NCBI RefSeq assembly: GCF_003343245.1
Contig: NZ_CP024901.1
Span: forward strand, 124,001-188,000
Reading direction: 5' to 3'
DNA length: 64,000 nt
From: Photorhabdus laumondii subsp. laumondii
GTDB taxonomy: Bacteria; Pseudomonadota; Gammaproteobacteria; Enterobacterales; Enterobacteriaceae
Positions 45,905-54,768 of this stretch are shown here, piece by piece; position 1 is the stretch's first letter, and every line of letters starts with the position of its first letter. The notes beneath the pieces are model-generated. The model did not search any database, was not told the origin of the DNA, and was given only the letters and a program-made list of their open reading frames with translations. A program made the translations under genes and the position numbers.

Positions 45905-46411
45905 ATGATGAAACTAACAATATCCACAGATAATATTAAATTCTTTCTCAAGAAAATAGATGAATTAGTTGATATTGAGAATAAAAAAGAGGAAATCCGA
46001 TTACTTTTAACTCTGACGGTACATTCCAAGCGAAAGAAGGTAAAACCCGGTTCAGACCTATCATTGAAAATAACAATGTTATCGCACTGGAACAGATTAA
46101 TGAAAATGGCAATGTTTTTTTTAAAAAAAATGAACAATGAAGGTATTATTGATATTCAGTTATTGTCAGGGCGCTATTATAGTAATGAAACAGAGGCGAT
46201 AGTTAATATTATACCGTATGGTGAAGGTATTTATATTTATGGGATTGTCTATCCTGTAAAAAAAGAGGTTTTGCGGCATATTTATGGAAATAGTTACTTA
46301 TCTCCAGGAACTAATCTTATTATTGATTTTGAATTTGATCCAGATAAAAATACATGTCTTCTCTATATCAGTAATTCTCGTTGCTTGAATTTGGAATTCA
46401 TTGCAGTTTAA
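45905..46411 (+). pseudogene. S12 hydrolase remnant lacking the catalytic domain
   Basis: The first 28 codons (MMKLTISTDNIKFFLKKIDE) match the array N-terminus, then the gene jumps to the C-terminal module, so SxxK, YSN and HxG are gone. The middle is read out of frame (the normal text, NPIIFNSDGTF-like, is in another frame) and the original frame returns in a T8/A8 run at about 46108-46124, from MNNEGIIDIQLLSGRYYS to the usual end LNLEFIAV. A 168-residue frame thus stays open. Probably a dead copy. Confidence 0.85.
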
Positions 46412-46517
46412 TGGACAGGTTAGTAAATACAAATTTAGAATAGTATTTTGCTAGCAAGATAGGATTGATGCTATTGTGAGAGTATGGAGATCTTTTCTAT
46501 TAGATACACTTCATTCT

Positions 46518-46553
46518 AGGCAGAACGGTTATATTTATGTTCTGCCTGTTTTT
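46518..46553 (+). terminator. Terminator of the hydrolase remnant
   Basis: AGGCAGAAC / GTTCTGCCT stem, 12-nt loop, GTTTTTG tail. Confidence 0.82.
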
Positions 46554-46660
46554 GTAAATATTAGATCGAAAATGATTTCTGAAAGAAAATAATGTTTATA
46601 AAATTTAGATAATTTTAATTTTCATCCGCAGTTACTTTATATTGTCATTCACACATTAAA

Positions 46661-46675
46661 TGATAGTCATTATTA
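46661..46675. promoter_or_regulatory. Fur-box-like palindrome before hydrolase B
   Basis: TGATAGTCATTATTA, two differences from TGATAATnATTATCA. An ERIC element now lies between this site and the gene. Confidence 0.6.
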
Positions 46676-46743
46676 CTTGGATATTTCTTGTTTACGTCTT
46701 ACAGTACTGCCCATATATGTACTGCTATCAAGTTGTATATATA

Positions 46744-46870
46744 TATACCCGTCATCTTTCAAGTTGCTTCTTTGTTGGCTGCACTCACTCACCCCGGTCA
46801 CATAGTTTGCTATGCTCCCGGGGATTCGCTCCTTTGCCGCCGCGATGCATCTTGAAATCCATAGGGTATA
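46744..46870. repeat. ERIC element 6 (127 bp, reverse), in the leader of hydrolase B
   Basis: Inserted into the TATATATATA stretch of the conserved leader, between the Fur-like site and the start codon. Sequence on both sides continues the leader found in copies C and D, so the element would be transcribed as part of the 5' leader. Confidence 0.93.
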
Positions 46871-46903
46871 TGTTCTGTTTTGTAACCTTAAATAGGGAAA
46901 TTC

Positions 46904-48496
46904 ATGATGGAATCGATGATATCTAAAGATAATATTCAGTTGTTTATCAATAAAATAGATGAGCTGGTTAATATTGAAAATGAAAAAAAAGGTGGAGCTC
47001 TCGCAGTCGCTATTATCCACGATGATAAGATAATTTATCAGCGTCATATCGGGCAAGCTAGCATTGAACATGCTGTTGCTATACAGCCTAATACTAAATT
47101 CTATTTGGCGAGTACTTCAAAACAATTCACGGCTTTTTGCATAGCTTTGCTGGAGAAAGAAGGAAAGCTCAACGTTAAGGATAAAATCAGACAATATTTG
47201 GATTATTTACCCGAACATTTCGCTGATATTACTATTGAGCATCTTATTCATCACACCAGCGGATTACGGGATATATTTTTACTTTATAGTTTGGTAGGTA
47301 AAAACTCAAGTTTTGACTACTGCAATGCTGATTTGATGGAAAAACTGGTTCAACGACAACAGACATTTAACGCCCCTGCTGGAGAATATTATATTTATAG
47401 CAATACGGGCTATTATTTATTGGGGGAAATTATCAATGTGGTTTCAGGTAAGTCGTTAAGAGACTATGCAGAAGAAAATATTTTCGTTCCATTAAAGATG
47501 AAAGATACCGTTATCTGTGATGATATAACCGAGATTATCTCTAATCGGGCGATGGGTTACACTTATAATGAGAATGCGCAACAGTGGATAAGAAGCGATA
47601 TCAACAATTCTGTGATGGGTAGTGCAGCGGTTCACTCCACCGTGAATGATTTATGTCGTTGGGCTAGAGCGTTTTATTCGCCATCGATTGTTCAGGAGCT
47701 ACTGCCTCAATTATCCCGTACACCAGATTTAACCAATGGCAATCGTAATAATTATGCTTACGGTTTGATTATCGAACAACGTGAAGGGCAAAGGATAATA
47801 CAACATAATGGTACCTTTGCTGGCTTTCGAGCGAATATTTGTATTTTACCGGATGCTAAATTAGGTATGGCGATGACTTCTGCAACTGATGCTGATGTTG
47901 ATCAATGGACGGATAATTATATGGATATCTTGTTTAACACCCATATTGAACCGGAAAAACCATATTGCCTAACCAGTGATATTGATATCACCGGTATTTT
48001 CCGGGGGATAGAGCCTTATCCTTATATTATTACCAAAGAAGATATTTATTTTTTAGGTGATTTATTTAAAAAAGGTAATCCGATTATTTTTAACTCTGAC
48101 GGTACATTCCAGGAGAAAGGAAGTAAAATTCAGTTCAGACCCGTTATTGAAAATGACAGTGTTATCGCACTGGAGCATATTGATGAAAATGGTAATGTTT
48201 TTTATTTGAAAAAGATGAACAATGAAAGTAGTGTCGATATTAATTTATTGTCAGGGCGCTATTATAGTCACGAAACAGAGGCAATAATTAATATTATATC
48301 ATCTGGTGATGATATTTATATTGATGGGATTATCCATCCTGTAAAAAAAGAGGCTATGCGACATATTTATGGCAATAGTTATTTCTCATCCAGTACTGAA
48401 TCTGTTATTGATTTTGAGTTTGATCCTGAAACAAATAAATATTGTATTTATATTGGTAATTCACGTTGCTTGAATGTGGAATTTGTTGCAGTTTAA
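46904..48496 (+). CDS. Family S12 serine hydrolase, array copy B
   Basis: A 530-residue paralogue, the closest relative of copy A (most differences are single residues). Active-site set: S70-T-S-K73, YSN at 165-167 and HNG at 301-303, so the middle residue of HxG is Asn instead of Ser. C-terminal modules as in A, ending LNVEFVAV. No signal peptide. Starts with ATGATGGAATCG after AGGGAAATTC. The Fur-like site is retained, but the leader carries an ERIC insertion. Confidence 0.85.
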   Translation: MMESMISKDNIQLFINKIDELVNIENEKKGGALAVAIIHDDKIIYQRHIGQASIEHAVAIQPNTKFYLASTSKQFTAFCIALLEKEGKLNVKDKIRQYLDYLPEHFADITIEHLIHHTSGLRDIFLLYSLVGKNSSFDYCNADLMEKLVQRQQTFNAPAGEYYIYSNTGYYLLGEIINVVSGKSLRDYAEENIFVPLKMKDTVICDDITEIISNRAMGYTYNENAQQWIRSDINNSVMGSAAVHSTVNDLCRWARAFYSPSIVQELLPQLSRTPDLTNGNRNNYAYGLIIEQREGQRIIQHNGTFAGFRANICILPDAKLGMAMTSATDADVDQWTDNYMDILFNTHIEPEKPYCLTSDIDITGIFRGIEPYPYIITKEDIYFLGDLFKKGNPIIFNSDGTFQEKGSKIQFRPVIENDSVIALEHIDENGNVFYLKKMNNESSVDINLLSGRYYSHETEAIINIISSGDDIYIDGIIHPVKKEAMRHIYGNSYFSSSTESVIDFEFDPETNKYCIYIGNSRCLNVEFVAV

Positions 48497-48508
48497 TTGG
48501 CTAGTTAA

Positions 48509-48635
48509 TATACCCTATGGATTTCAAGATGGATCGCGACGGCAAGAGAACGAATCCCCGGGAGCATAGATAACTATGTGACCGGGGTGAGTGAATGCAG
48601 CCAACAAAGAGGCAACTTGAAAGATGACGGGTATA
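48509..48635. repeat. ERIC element 7 (127 bp)
   Basis: Starts 12 bp after the stop of copy B, upstream of that unit's terminator hairpin. Confidence 0.92.
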
Positions 48636-48727
48636 AATATAAATTTAGAATAGAGTTTCACTAGCAGGATAGCATTAATGCTATTGAGGGATTAAAAATA
48701 CTTTCTATTATTAGATGTACTTTGTTC

Positions 48728-48765
48728 CAGACAGAATTATTATATTTATGTTCTGTCTGTTTTTT
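48728..48765 (+). terminator. Terminator of hydrolase B
   Basis: CAGACAGAA / TTCTGTCTG stem, 14-nt loop, TTTTTTG tail. It is now separated from the stop codon by the ERIC element. Confidence 0.85.
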
Positions 48766-48814
48766 GTAAACATCCGCTCCCATAGTTACTTTATATTGCC
48801 ATTCACACATTAAA

Positions 48815-48829
48815 TGATAATCATTATCA
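48815..48829. promoter_or_regulatory. Fur box before hydrolase C, perfect 7-1-7
   Basis: TGATAATCATTATCA is a perfect 7-1-7 palindrome identical to the Fur consensus, 101 bp before the start codon. Compared with the 19-bp box GATAATGATAATCATTATC it matches at 16 positions. Confidence 0.8.
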
Positions 48830-48930
48830 CTTGGATATTTCATGTTTACGTCTTACAGTACTGCCCGCATATGTATTGCTGTCAGGCCGTATATATATAT
48901 TTTGTTTGATAACCTTAAATAAGGAAGTTC

Positions 48931-50523
48931 ATGATGGAATCTACTATAGCCACAGATAATATTAAATTATTTCTCAAGAAAATAGATGAATTGGTTAATA
49001 TTGAGAATAAAAAAAAGGGGGGCGCTCTCGCTGTTGCTGTTACCCACGGCAATAAAATCATTTATCAGCGTCATATCGGAAAAGTTAGCATTGAACATGC
49101 TGTTGCTGTAAAGCCTAATACTAAATTCTATTTGGCGAGTGTTTCAAAACAATTCGCGGCTTTTTGTATTGCTTTGCTGGAAAAAGCAGGAAAGCTTTGC
49201 GTCAAGGATAAAGTTGGACAATATTTGGATTATTTCCCCACGGAATTTTCTGATATTACTATTGAGCATCTTATTCACCATACCAGTGGATTACGGGATG
49301 AGTTTTTACTTTATGAGTTGGCAGGTAAAAATTCGGACTTTGACCACCGCCATATTGATTTAGTCAGAAAACTGACTCAACGGCAACAAGCGCTTAACTT
49401 TACGCCGGGGGAATATCATCTCTATAGCAATACGGGCTATAATTTGCTGGCGGAAATAGTTAGAGTGGTTTCTGGTAAATCATTAAAAGAATATGCAGAA
49501 GAAAATGTTTTTGCCCCATTAAAGATGAAAGACACCTTTTTCTATGATGACATAACCGAGATTATTCCTGATCGGGCAATGGGCTACACTTATAACAAGA
49601 ACTCTCATCAGTGGATAAGAGATGATCTTAACGATACGGTGGTCGGTGGTTCAGGGCTTCATTCTACGGTAAATGATTTGTGTCGTTGGATCAGAGCATT
49701 TTATTCACCATCCATTGTTCAGGATCTGTTGCCTCAATTATCCCGTACCCTGAATTTAACCAATGGTAATCGTAATAATTATGCTTACGGTTTTATTATC
49801 AGCCAACGCGAAGGGCAAAAGATAATACAACATGGTGGTTCTTATACGGGTTTTAAATCTCATGTTTGTATTTTACCGGATGCTAAATTCGGTATCGCGA
49901 TTACCGCTGCAACAGGTGTTGATGTTTCTACATGGGTGGAGCAGTATATTGATATCTTATTTGACACCGATATTAAGCCAGAAGAACCGCATTGCTTAAC
50001 CAGTGATATCGATATTACCGGTATTTTCCGGGGGGTGGAGCCTTATCCTTATATTATTACCAAGGAAGAGACTTATTTATTAGGTAATTTATTTGAAAAA
50101 GGTAACCCGATTATTTTTAACGCTGATGGTACATTCCAAGAGAAAGGCGGTAAAATCCGGTTCAGACCCATCATTGAAAATGGCAGTGTCATTGCATTAG
50201 AACAGATTGATGAAAATGGCAATGTTTTTTATCTTAAAAAGAGAGTTGATGACGGTAGTGTCGATATTCAGCGATTGTCAGGGCGTTATTATAGTCATGA
50301 AACAGAAGCAACGATCACGGTTTCCGCTTCTGGCGATGGGATTTATATTGATGGGGTTGTTTATATTGGTAAAAAGGAAGTCTTACGGCGGATTTATGGG
50401 AATAGTTATTTTTCTCCCAGCACTGAACTGATTATCGATTTTGAATTAGATACTGAAACTAATAAACCTCATCTCTATATCAGTAATTCACGTTGTTGGA
50501 AGATAGAATTCGTTGTAGTTTAA
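48931..50523 (+). CDS. Family S12 serine hydrolase, array copy C
   Basis: A 530-residue paralogue with S70-V-S-K73, YSN near 166 and HGG near 302. It belongs to the C/D/E branch, which has Val after the nucleophile and DEFLLYELAGKNS where A and B have DIFLLY. The C-terminal modules are conserved and end KIEFVVV. No signal peptide. The best Fur box of the array lies upstream, so this copy is the strongest candidate for iron control. Confidence 0.86.
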   Translation: MMESTIATDNIKLFLKKIDELVNIENKKKGGALAVAVTHGNKIIYQRHIGKVSIEHAVAVKPNTKFYLASVSKQFAAFCIALLEKAGKLCVKDKVGQYLDYFPTEFSDITIEHLIHHTSGLRDEFLLYELAGKNSDFDHRHIDLVRKLTQRQQALNFTPGEYHLYSNTGYNLLAEIVRVVSGKSLKEYAEENVFAPLKMKDTFFYDDITEIIPDRAMGYTYNKNSHQWIRDDLNDTVVGGSGLHSTVNDLCRWIRAFYSPSIVQDLLPQLSRTLNLTNGNRNNYAYGFIISQREGQKIIQHGGSYTGFKSHVCILPDAKFGIAITAATGVDVSTWVEQYIDILFDTDIKPEEPHCLTSDIDITGIFRGVEPYPYIITKEETYLLGNLFEKGNPIIFNADGTFQEKGGKIRFRPIIENGSVIALEQIDENGNVFYLKKRVDDGSVDIQRLSGRYYSHETEATITVSASGDGIYIDGVVYIGKKEVLRRIYGNSYFSPSTELIIDFELDTETNKPHLYISNSRCWKIEFVVV

Positions 50524-50627
50524 TTTATAAAGTGATAAATCAGAATGAATAATGGCATTGTTATAGCCGGATGGAATTAATGCTATTGAGGGGTTAAATA
50601 TATTTTCTATTAGATGCATTTTTCTCC

Positions 50628-50664
50628 AGGCAGAACTATTATATTTATGTTCTGTCTGTTTTTT
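50628..50664 (+). terminator. Terminator of hydrolase C
   Basis: AGGCAGAAC / GTTCTGTCT stem with one G-T pair, 12-nt loop, GTTTTTT tail. Confidence 0.85.
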
Positions 50665-50713
50665 ATCAACATTAGCTCCGGTAGTGACTTTATATTGCCT
50701 TCCATACATTAAA

Positions 50714-50728
50714 TGATGATGATTATCA
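50714..50728. promoter_or_regulatory. Fur-box-like palindrome before hydrolase D
   Basis: TGATGATGATTATCA, one difference from TGATAATnATTATCA. Confidence 0.7.
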
Positions 50729-50831
50729 CTTGGATGATTTGCTATTTACGTTTTACAGTAATTACTCGTATATGATATTGCTATTAGGTCATATATATGT
50801 TCTGTTTTATAACCTTAAAATAAGGAAGTTC

Positions 50832-52427
50832 ATGATGGAATCTACTATATCTACAGATAAAGTTAAATTGTTTCTCAAGAAAATAGATGAATTGGTTGAT
50901 ATTGAAAATAAGAAAAAGGGTGGCGCTCTTGCTATTGCTGTGACCCACGGTAATAAAACGATTTATCAGCGCCATATCGGAAAGGCTAATATTGAACATG
51001 CTGTGACTGCAAAACCTAATACTAAATTCTATTTAGCGAGTGTTTCAAAACAATTCACCGCTTTTTGCATAGCCTTATTAGAGAAAGAAGGAAAGCTTAG
51101 CGTCAAGGATAAAGTCGGGCAATATCTGGATTATTTCCCGGTAGAATTCTCTGATATTACTATTGAACATCTTATTCATCATACCAGTGGATTACGGGAT
51201 GAATCTTTACTTTATCGTCTGGCAGGTAAAAACTCGCGTTTTGATTACCATGATATTGATTTGATAAGAAAACTGACGCAGCGGCAACGAACACTTAATT
51301 TTACACCTAGCGAATATTATGCTTATAGCAACACTGGCTATTATTTGCTGGCGGAAATAGTCAGTGTGGTTTCAGGTAAATCATTGAGGGAATATACAGA
51401 AGAAAATATTTTCGCTCCGCTAAAGATGAAAGATACTACTTTCTATGATGATGTCACAGAGATTATTTTTGATCGGGCGATGGGTTACACTTATAGCAAG
51501 GAACCGAACCGGTGGGCAAGATATGATCTCAATGGTTCTGTGGTAGGTGGCACAGGGCTTTATTCTACAGTGAATGATTTGTGTCGTTGGATCAGAGCAT
51601 TTTATTCACCATCGATTGTTCAGGAGCTGTTGCCTCAATTATCTCGTACACCAGATTTAACTAATGGCAATCACAATAATTATGCTTACGGCTTGATTAT
51701 CAGCCAACGAGAAGGGCAAAAAATAATACAACATGATGGTTCTTATGCTGGTTTCAAATCTGATGTTTGTATTTTACCTGATGCTAAATTAGGTATCGCT
51801 ATTACCTCTGCAACAAATATTAATGTCATTCAATGGATTGAACAGTGTCTTGATGTGTTGTTTAACTCGAATATAGTTGAACCGGAAAAACCACATTGTC
51901 TAACTAGTGATATTGATATTACCGGTATTTTCCGAGGGGCAGAGCCTTATCCTTATATTATTACCAAGGAGGATTGTTATTTATTGGGAAGTTTATTCGG
52001 AAAAGGCGACCCGATTACTTTTAACCCTGACGGTTCATTCCAACAGCAAGGAAGTAAAACCCGATTTAAACCTATCATTGAAAATGATAATGTTGTCTCA
52101 CTGGAACAGACTGATGAAGATGGCAATGTTTTTTATTTTAAAAAGATGACTGATAATGGTGGTATTGATATTCAGCGATTGTCAGGGAATTATTATAGTC
52201 ATGAAATAGAAGCAACGATGACTATTTCCGCTTCTGGAGATGGAATTTATATTGATGGGGTTACTTACCCTGAGAACAAAGGAGTTTTACGGCGGGTTTA
52301 CGGTAATAGCTATTTCTCCCCGGGCACTGAATTTGTTATCGATTTTGAATTGAATTCTGATACAAATAAACCGCATCTCTATATTAATGATGGGGGTTGC
52401 TGGAGGGTAGAATTTGTCGCAGTTTAA
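50832..52427 (+). CDS. Family S12 serine hydrolase, array copy D
   Basis: A 531-residue paralogue from the ATG at 50832, which matches the start of the other copies; the frame is open 34 codons further up, but that is leader sequence. Active-site set: S-V-S-K, YSN and HDG. C-terminal modules intact (ends WRVEFVAV). One extra residue lies in the hinge before the C-terminal part (NIVEPEKPHC). No signal peptide. It may be transcribed together with copy E, because the DNA between them lost its promoter. Confidence 0.86.
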   Translation: MMESTISTDKVKLFLKKIDELVDIENKKKGGALAIAVTHGNKTIYQRHIGKANIEHAVTAKPNTKFYLASVSKQFTAFCIALLEKEGKLSVKDKVGQYLDYFPVEFSDITIEHLIHHTSGLRDESLLYRLAGKNSRFDYHDIDLIRKLTQRQRTLNFTPSEYYAYSNTGYYLLAEIVSVVSGKSLREYTEENIFAPLKMKDTTFYDDVTEIIFDRAMGYTYSKEPNRWARYDLNGSVVGGTGLYSTVNDLCRWIRAFYSPSIVQELLPQLSRTPDLTNGNHNNYAYGLIISQREGQKIIQHDGSYAGFKSDVCILPDAKLGIAITSATNINVIQWIEQCLDVLFNSNIVEPEKPHCLTSDIDITGIFRGAEPYPYIITKEDCYLLGSLFGKGDPITFNPDGSFQQQGSKTRFKPIIENDNVVSLEQTDEDGNVFYFKKMTDNGGIDIQRLSGNYYSHEIEATMTISASGDGIYIDGVTYPENKGVLRRVYGNSYFSPGTEFVIDFELNSDTNKPHLYINDGGCWRVEFVAV

Positions 52428-52466
52428 TTTATAAAGTGATAAACCAGATTAGATACACTTTGTTCC

Positions 52467-52496
52467 AGACAGAACTATTATATTTATGTTCTGTCT
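52467..52496 (+). terminator. Truncated array hairpin between copies D and E
   Basis: AGACAGAAC / GTTCTGTCT stem is present, but the T tract is gone: the sequence runs straight into TATAACCTTAAATAAGGAA, the end of the leader of copy E. Termination should be weak. Confidence 0.6.
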
Positions 52497-52519
52497 TATA
52501 ACCTTAAATAAGGAAATTC

Positions 52520-54109
52520 ATGATGGAATTGACGATATCTAGAGATAACATTAAGTCTCTTGTTAATAAAATAGACAATTTAATTGATATTGAAAATAAG
52601 AAAAATGGCGGTGCCCTCGCGGTTGCTGTTACCCACGGAAATGAAACTATTTATAAGCGCTATATCGGGCAAGCTAGCATTGAACATGCAGTTGCCATAA
52701 CCCCCAATACGAAGTTCTATATGGCGAGTGTTTCAAAACAATTCACCGCTTTTTGTATTGCTTTGTTGGAAAAAGAAGGAAAGATCAATGTCAAGGATAA
52801 AGTTGGAAAATATGTGGATTATTTCCCGGCACATTTCTCTGATATTACCATTGAGCATCTTATTCATCATACCAGTGGGTTACGGGATAAATATGCCCCT
52901 TATGGTTTGGCGGGTAAAAACTCAGATTTTGACCACCGCAGTATAGATTTATTAAGAAAACTGATTCAACGGCAACAAAAGCTTAATTTCACGCCTGGGG
53001 AATATTTTAGCTATACCAATATGGGCTATAATTTATTGGCAGAAATCATCAAAGTGGTTTCGGGTAAATCGTTAAGAGAATATGCGAAAGAAAATATTTT
53101 TATTCCATTAAAGATGAATAATACCTCTTTCTATGATGATGTTACTGAGGTTATCTCTGACCGGGCGATAGGTTATGTCTATAACGCAGATTCAAATCAA
53201 TGGATAAGATCGGATCATAACGATTCAACTATAGGTAGTGCGGGGCTTCGTTCTACAGTGAGTGATTTATGCCGTTGGATGAAAGCATTTTATTCACCAT
53301 CGATTGTTCGGGATATGTTGCCTCATTTATCTCGTATGCCAAATTTAGCCAATGGCAATCGTAACAATTATGCTTACGGTTTGATGATCAGCCAACGTGA
53401 AGGTCAAAAGATAATACGGCACGATGGTGCCTATGATGGTTTTAAAGCTGAGGTTTGTGTTTTACCTGATGCTAAATTAGGTGTTGTGATTACTGCTGCA
53501 ACAGGTATTAATAGTGTTGAGTTTACTAATCAATGTCTTAATGTATTATTTAACACTGACATGGCTGAGCCAGAGCATTGCCGAACCAGTGATATTGATA
53601 TTACCGGTATGTTCAAGGGGGCTGATCCCTATCCTTATATTATTACCAAGGAAGATTGCTATTTATTAGGTAATTTATTCGAGAAAGGTAATCCGATTAT
53701 CTTTAACGCCGATGGAACATTCCAAGAGAAGGGGGGAGATATCCGGTTCAGACCGATCATTGAAAATAACCGTGTTATCGCACTGGAACAGATTGATGAA
53801 AATGACAATGTTTTTTATTTGAAAAAGATGACTGATAAAGGTGATATTGATATTCAGCGATTATCAGGTCGCTATTATAATCACGAAACAGAATCAATGC
53901 TAAGTATTGAAGTATCCGGTGATGAACTTTATATTGATGCGGTTATCTTGCCAGGGAAAAAAGAGGCGTTAAGGTGGGTTTACGAGAATAGTTATTTCTT
54001 ACCCAGCATTGAATTTATTATTGATTTTGAATTTAACCCTGATACGAAGGAGCCTCGTCTTTATGTCAATGATGCACGTTGTTGGAAGATAGAATTCATA
54101 CCCGTTTAG
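52520..54109 (+). CDS. Family S12 serine hydrolase, array copy E
   Basis: A 529-residue paralogue, the most divergent of the five. Active-site set: S-V-S-K, YTN (Ser replaced by Thr in SYTNMGY) and HDG (RHDGAYDGF). The C-terminal modules are conserved, ending KIEFIPV. Only 92 bp separate it from copy D, against about 300-430 bp elsewhere, and the Fur-like site is missing. It has its own ribosome site (AAGGAAATTC). Confidence 0.85.
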   Translation: MMELTISRDNIKSLVNKIDNLIDIENKKNGGALAVAVTHGNETIYKRYIGQASIEHAVAITPNTKFYMASVSKQFTAFCIALLEKEGKINVKDKVGKYVDYFPAHFSDITIEHLIHHTSGLRDKYAPYGLAGKNSDFDHRSIDLLRKLIQRQQKLNFTPGEYFSYTNMGYNLLAEIIKVVSGKSLREYAKENIFIPLKMNNTSFYDDVTEVISDRAIGYVYNADSNQWIRSDHNDSTIGSAGLRSTVSDLCRWMKAFYSPSIVRDMLPHLSRMPNLANGNRNNYAYGLMISQREGQKIIRHDGAYDGFKAEVCVLPDAKLGVVITAATGINSVEFTNQCLNVLFNTDMAEPEHCRTSDIDITGMFKGADPYPYIITKEDCYLLGNLFEKGNPIIFNADGTFQEKGGDIRFRPIIENNRVIALEQIDENDNVFYLKKMTDKGDIDIQRLSGRYYNHETESMLSIEVSGDELYIDAVILPGKKEALRWVYENSYFLPSIEFIIDFEFNPDTKEPRLYVNDARCWKIEFIPV

Positions 54110-54389
54110 TTTAATTGATAGGGTTGTAAATATGAATTAAGAACCGTTTTTTCTGGAAGGATAAGAAAATTAGATTGAGATCATAAAGATATTTTCTATC
54201 TAATCTATTTATTTTCAGGCAGAACTATTATGATAATGTTCTGCCTGTTCGACATGATTTTGATATTTTAATTGCTTCATGGATTGTTTTTGGTTTATAT
54301 TCTCATCGTCCTGGATACGTCAAGGATACACCTTTCCTCTAATTAGAGATACAATTTAGTCCTTATTATAATAGAAGGGAGGTGAATTT
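54110..54389. other. Region after the hydrolase array
   Basis: Holds the last array hairpin at 54217-54246 and AT-rich sequence with no gene that I can support. Confidence 0.4.
54217..54246 (+). terminator. Terminator hairpin of hydrolase E
   Basis: AGGCAGAAC / GTTCTGCCT stem as in the other units, followed by GTTCGAC rather than a T run. Confidence 0.65.
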
Positions 54390-54443
54390 ATGAAAAAGGG
54401 TAAATTATGTGATGTTAATTCATATTTCCTAATCTGGTATTAG
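54390..54443 (+). CDS. Very short ORF (17 codons) with a strong ribosome site
   Basis: MKKGKLCDVNSYFLIWY preceded by AAGGGAGGTGAATTT, one of the best Shine-Dalgarno sequences in the window. In another frame the text continues as FPNLVLEEEFK and stops at about 54458, so a single-base loss may have shortened a 22-23 residue peptide. It could be a leader peptide, a small-peptide gene or the remains of a longer gene. No known family. Confidence 0.35.
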   Translation: MKKGKLCDVNSYFLIWY

Positions 54444-54609
54444 AGGAAGAGTTTAAATAAGAATGTACAGGGTATAGTAAATAAAAAGTCTATATTTAGC
54501 TACGGAATTATATTTTTTTGAATGTTATTGTCCGTTTTTTACAAATGTAATTAACGGCTATTTTAAATAGAGTAAAACGATAATAGGTAGAAATACTTAA
54601 CATGATTAA

Positions 54610-54736
54610 CATACCTAATGGATTTCGAGATGCATCGCGGCGGCAAGTGAGCGAATCCCCGGGAGCATAGATAACGATGTGACCGGGGTGAGAGAGTGCA
54701 GCCAACAAAGAGGCAACTTGAAAGATAACGGGTATA
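54610..54736. repeat. ERIC element 8 (127 bp)
   Basis: Ends CATACCT...GGGTATA. It stops 32 bp before the start of the dCTP deaminase gene, so it supplies or displaces its promoter region. Confidence 0.92.
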
Positions 54737-54768
54737 TAAATAAAACATATCTATTTGAGGGTGATCAG

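Noticed and set aside
50730..50831. 34 extra N-terminal residues with a hydrophobic stretch on hydrolase D, which could be read as a signal peptide
   Set aside because: They are encoded by the shared leader, and all other copies start at the equivalent of 50832 after a good ribosome site.
44153..54109. Calling the array beta-lactamase resistance genes
   Set aside because: The SxxK, YxN and HxG motifs fit, but there is no signal peptide and the C-terminal modules match a D-aminopeptidase-like layout, so drug resistance is not supported.
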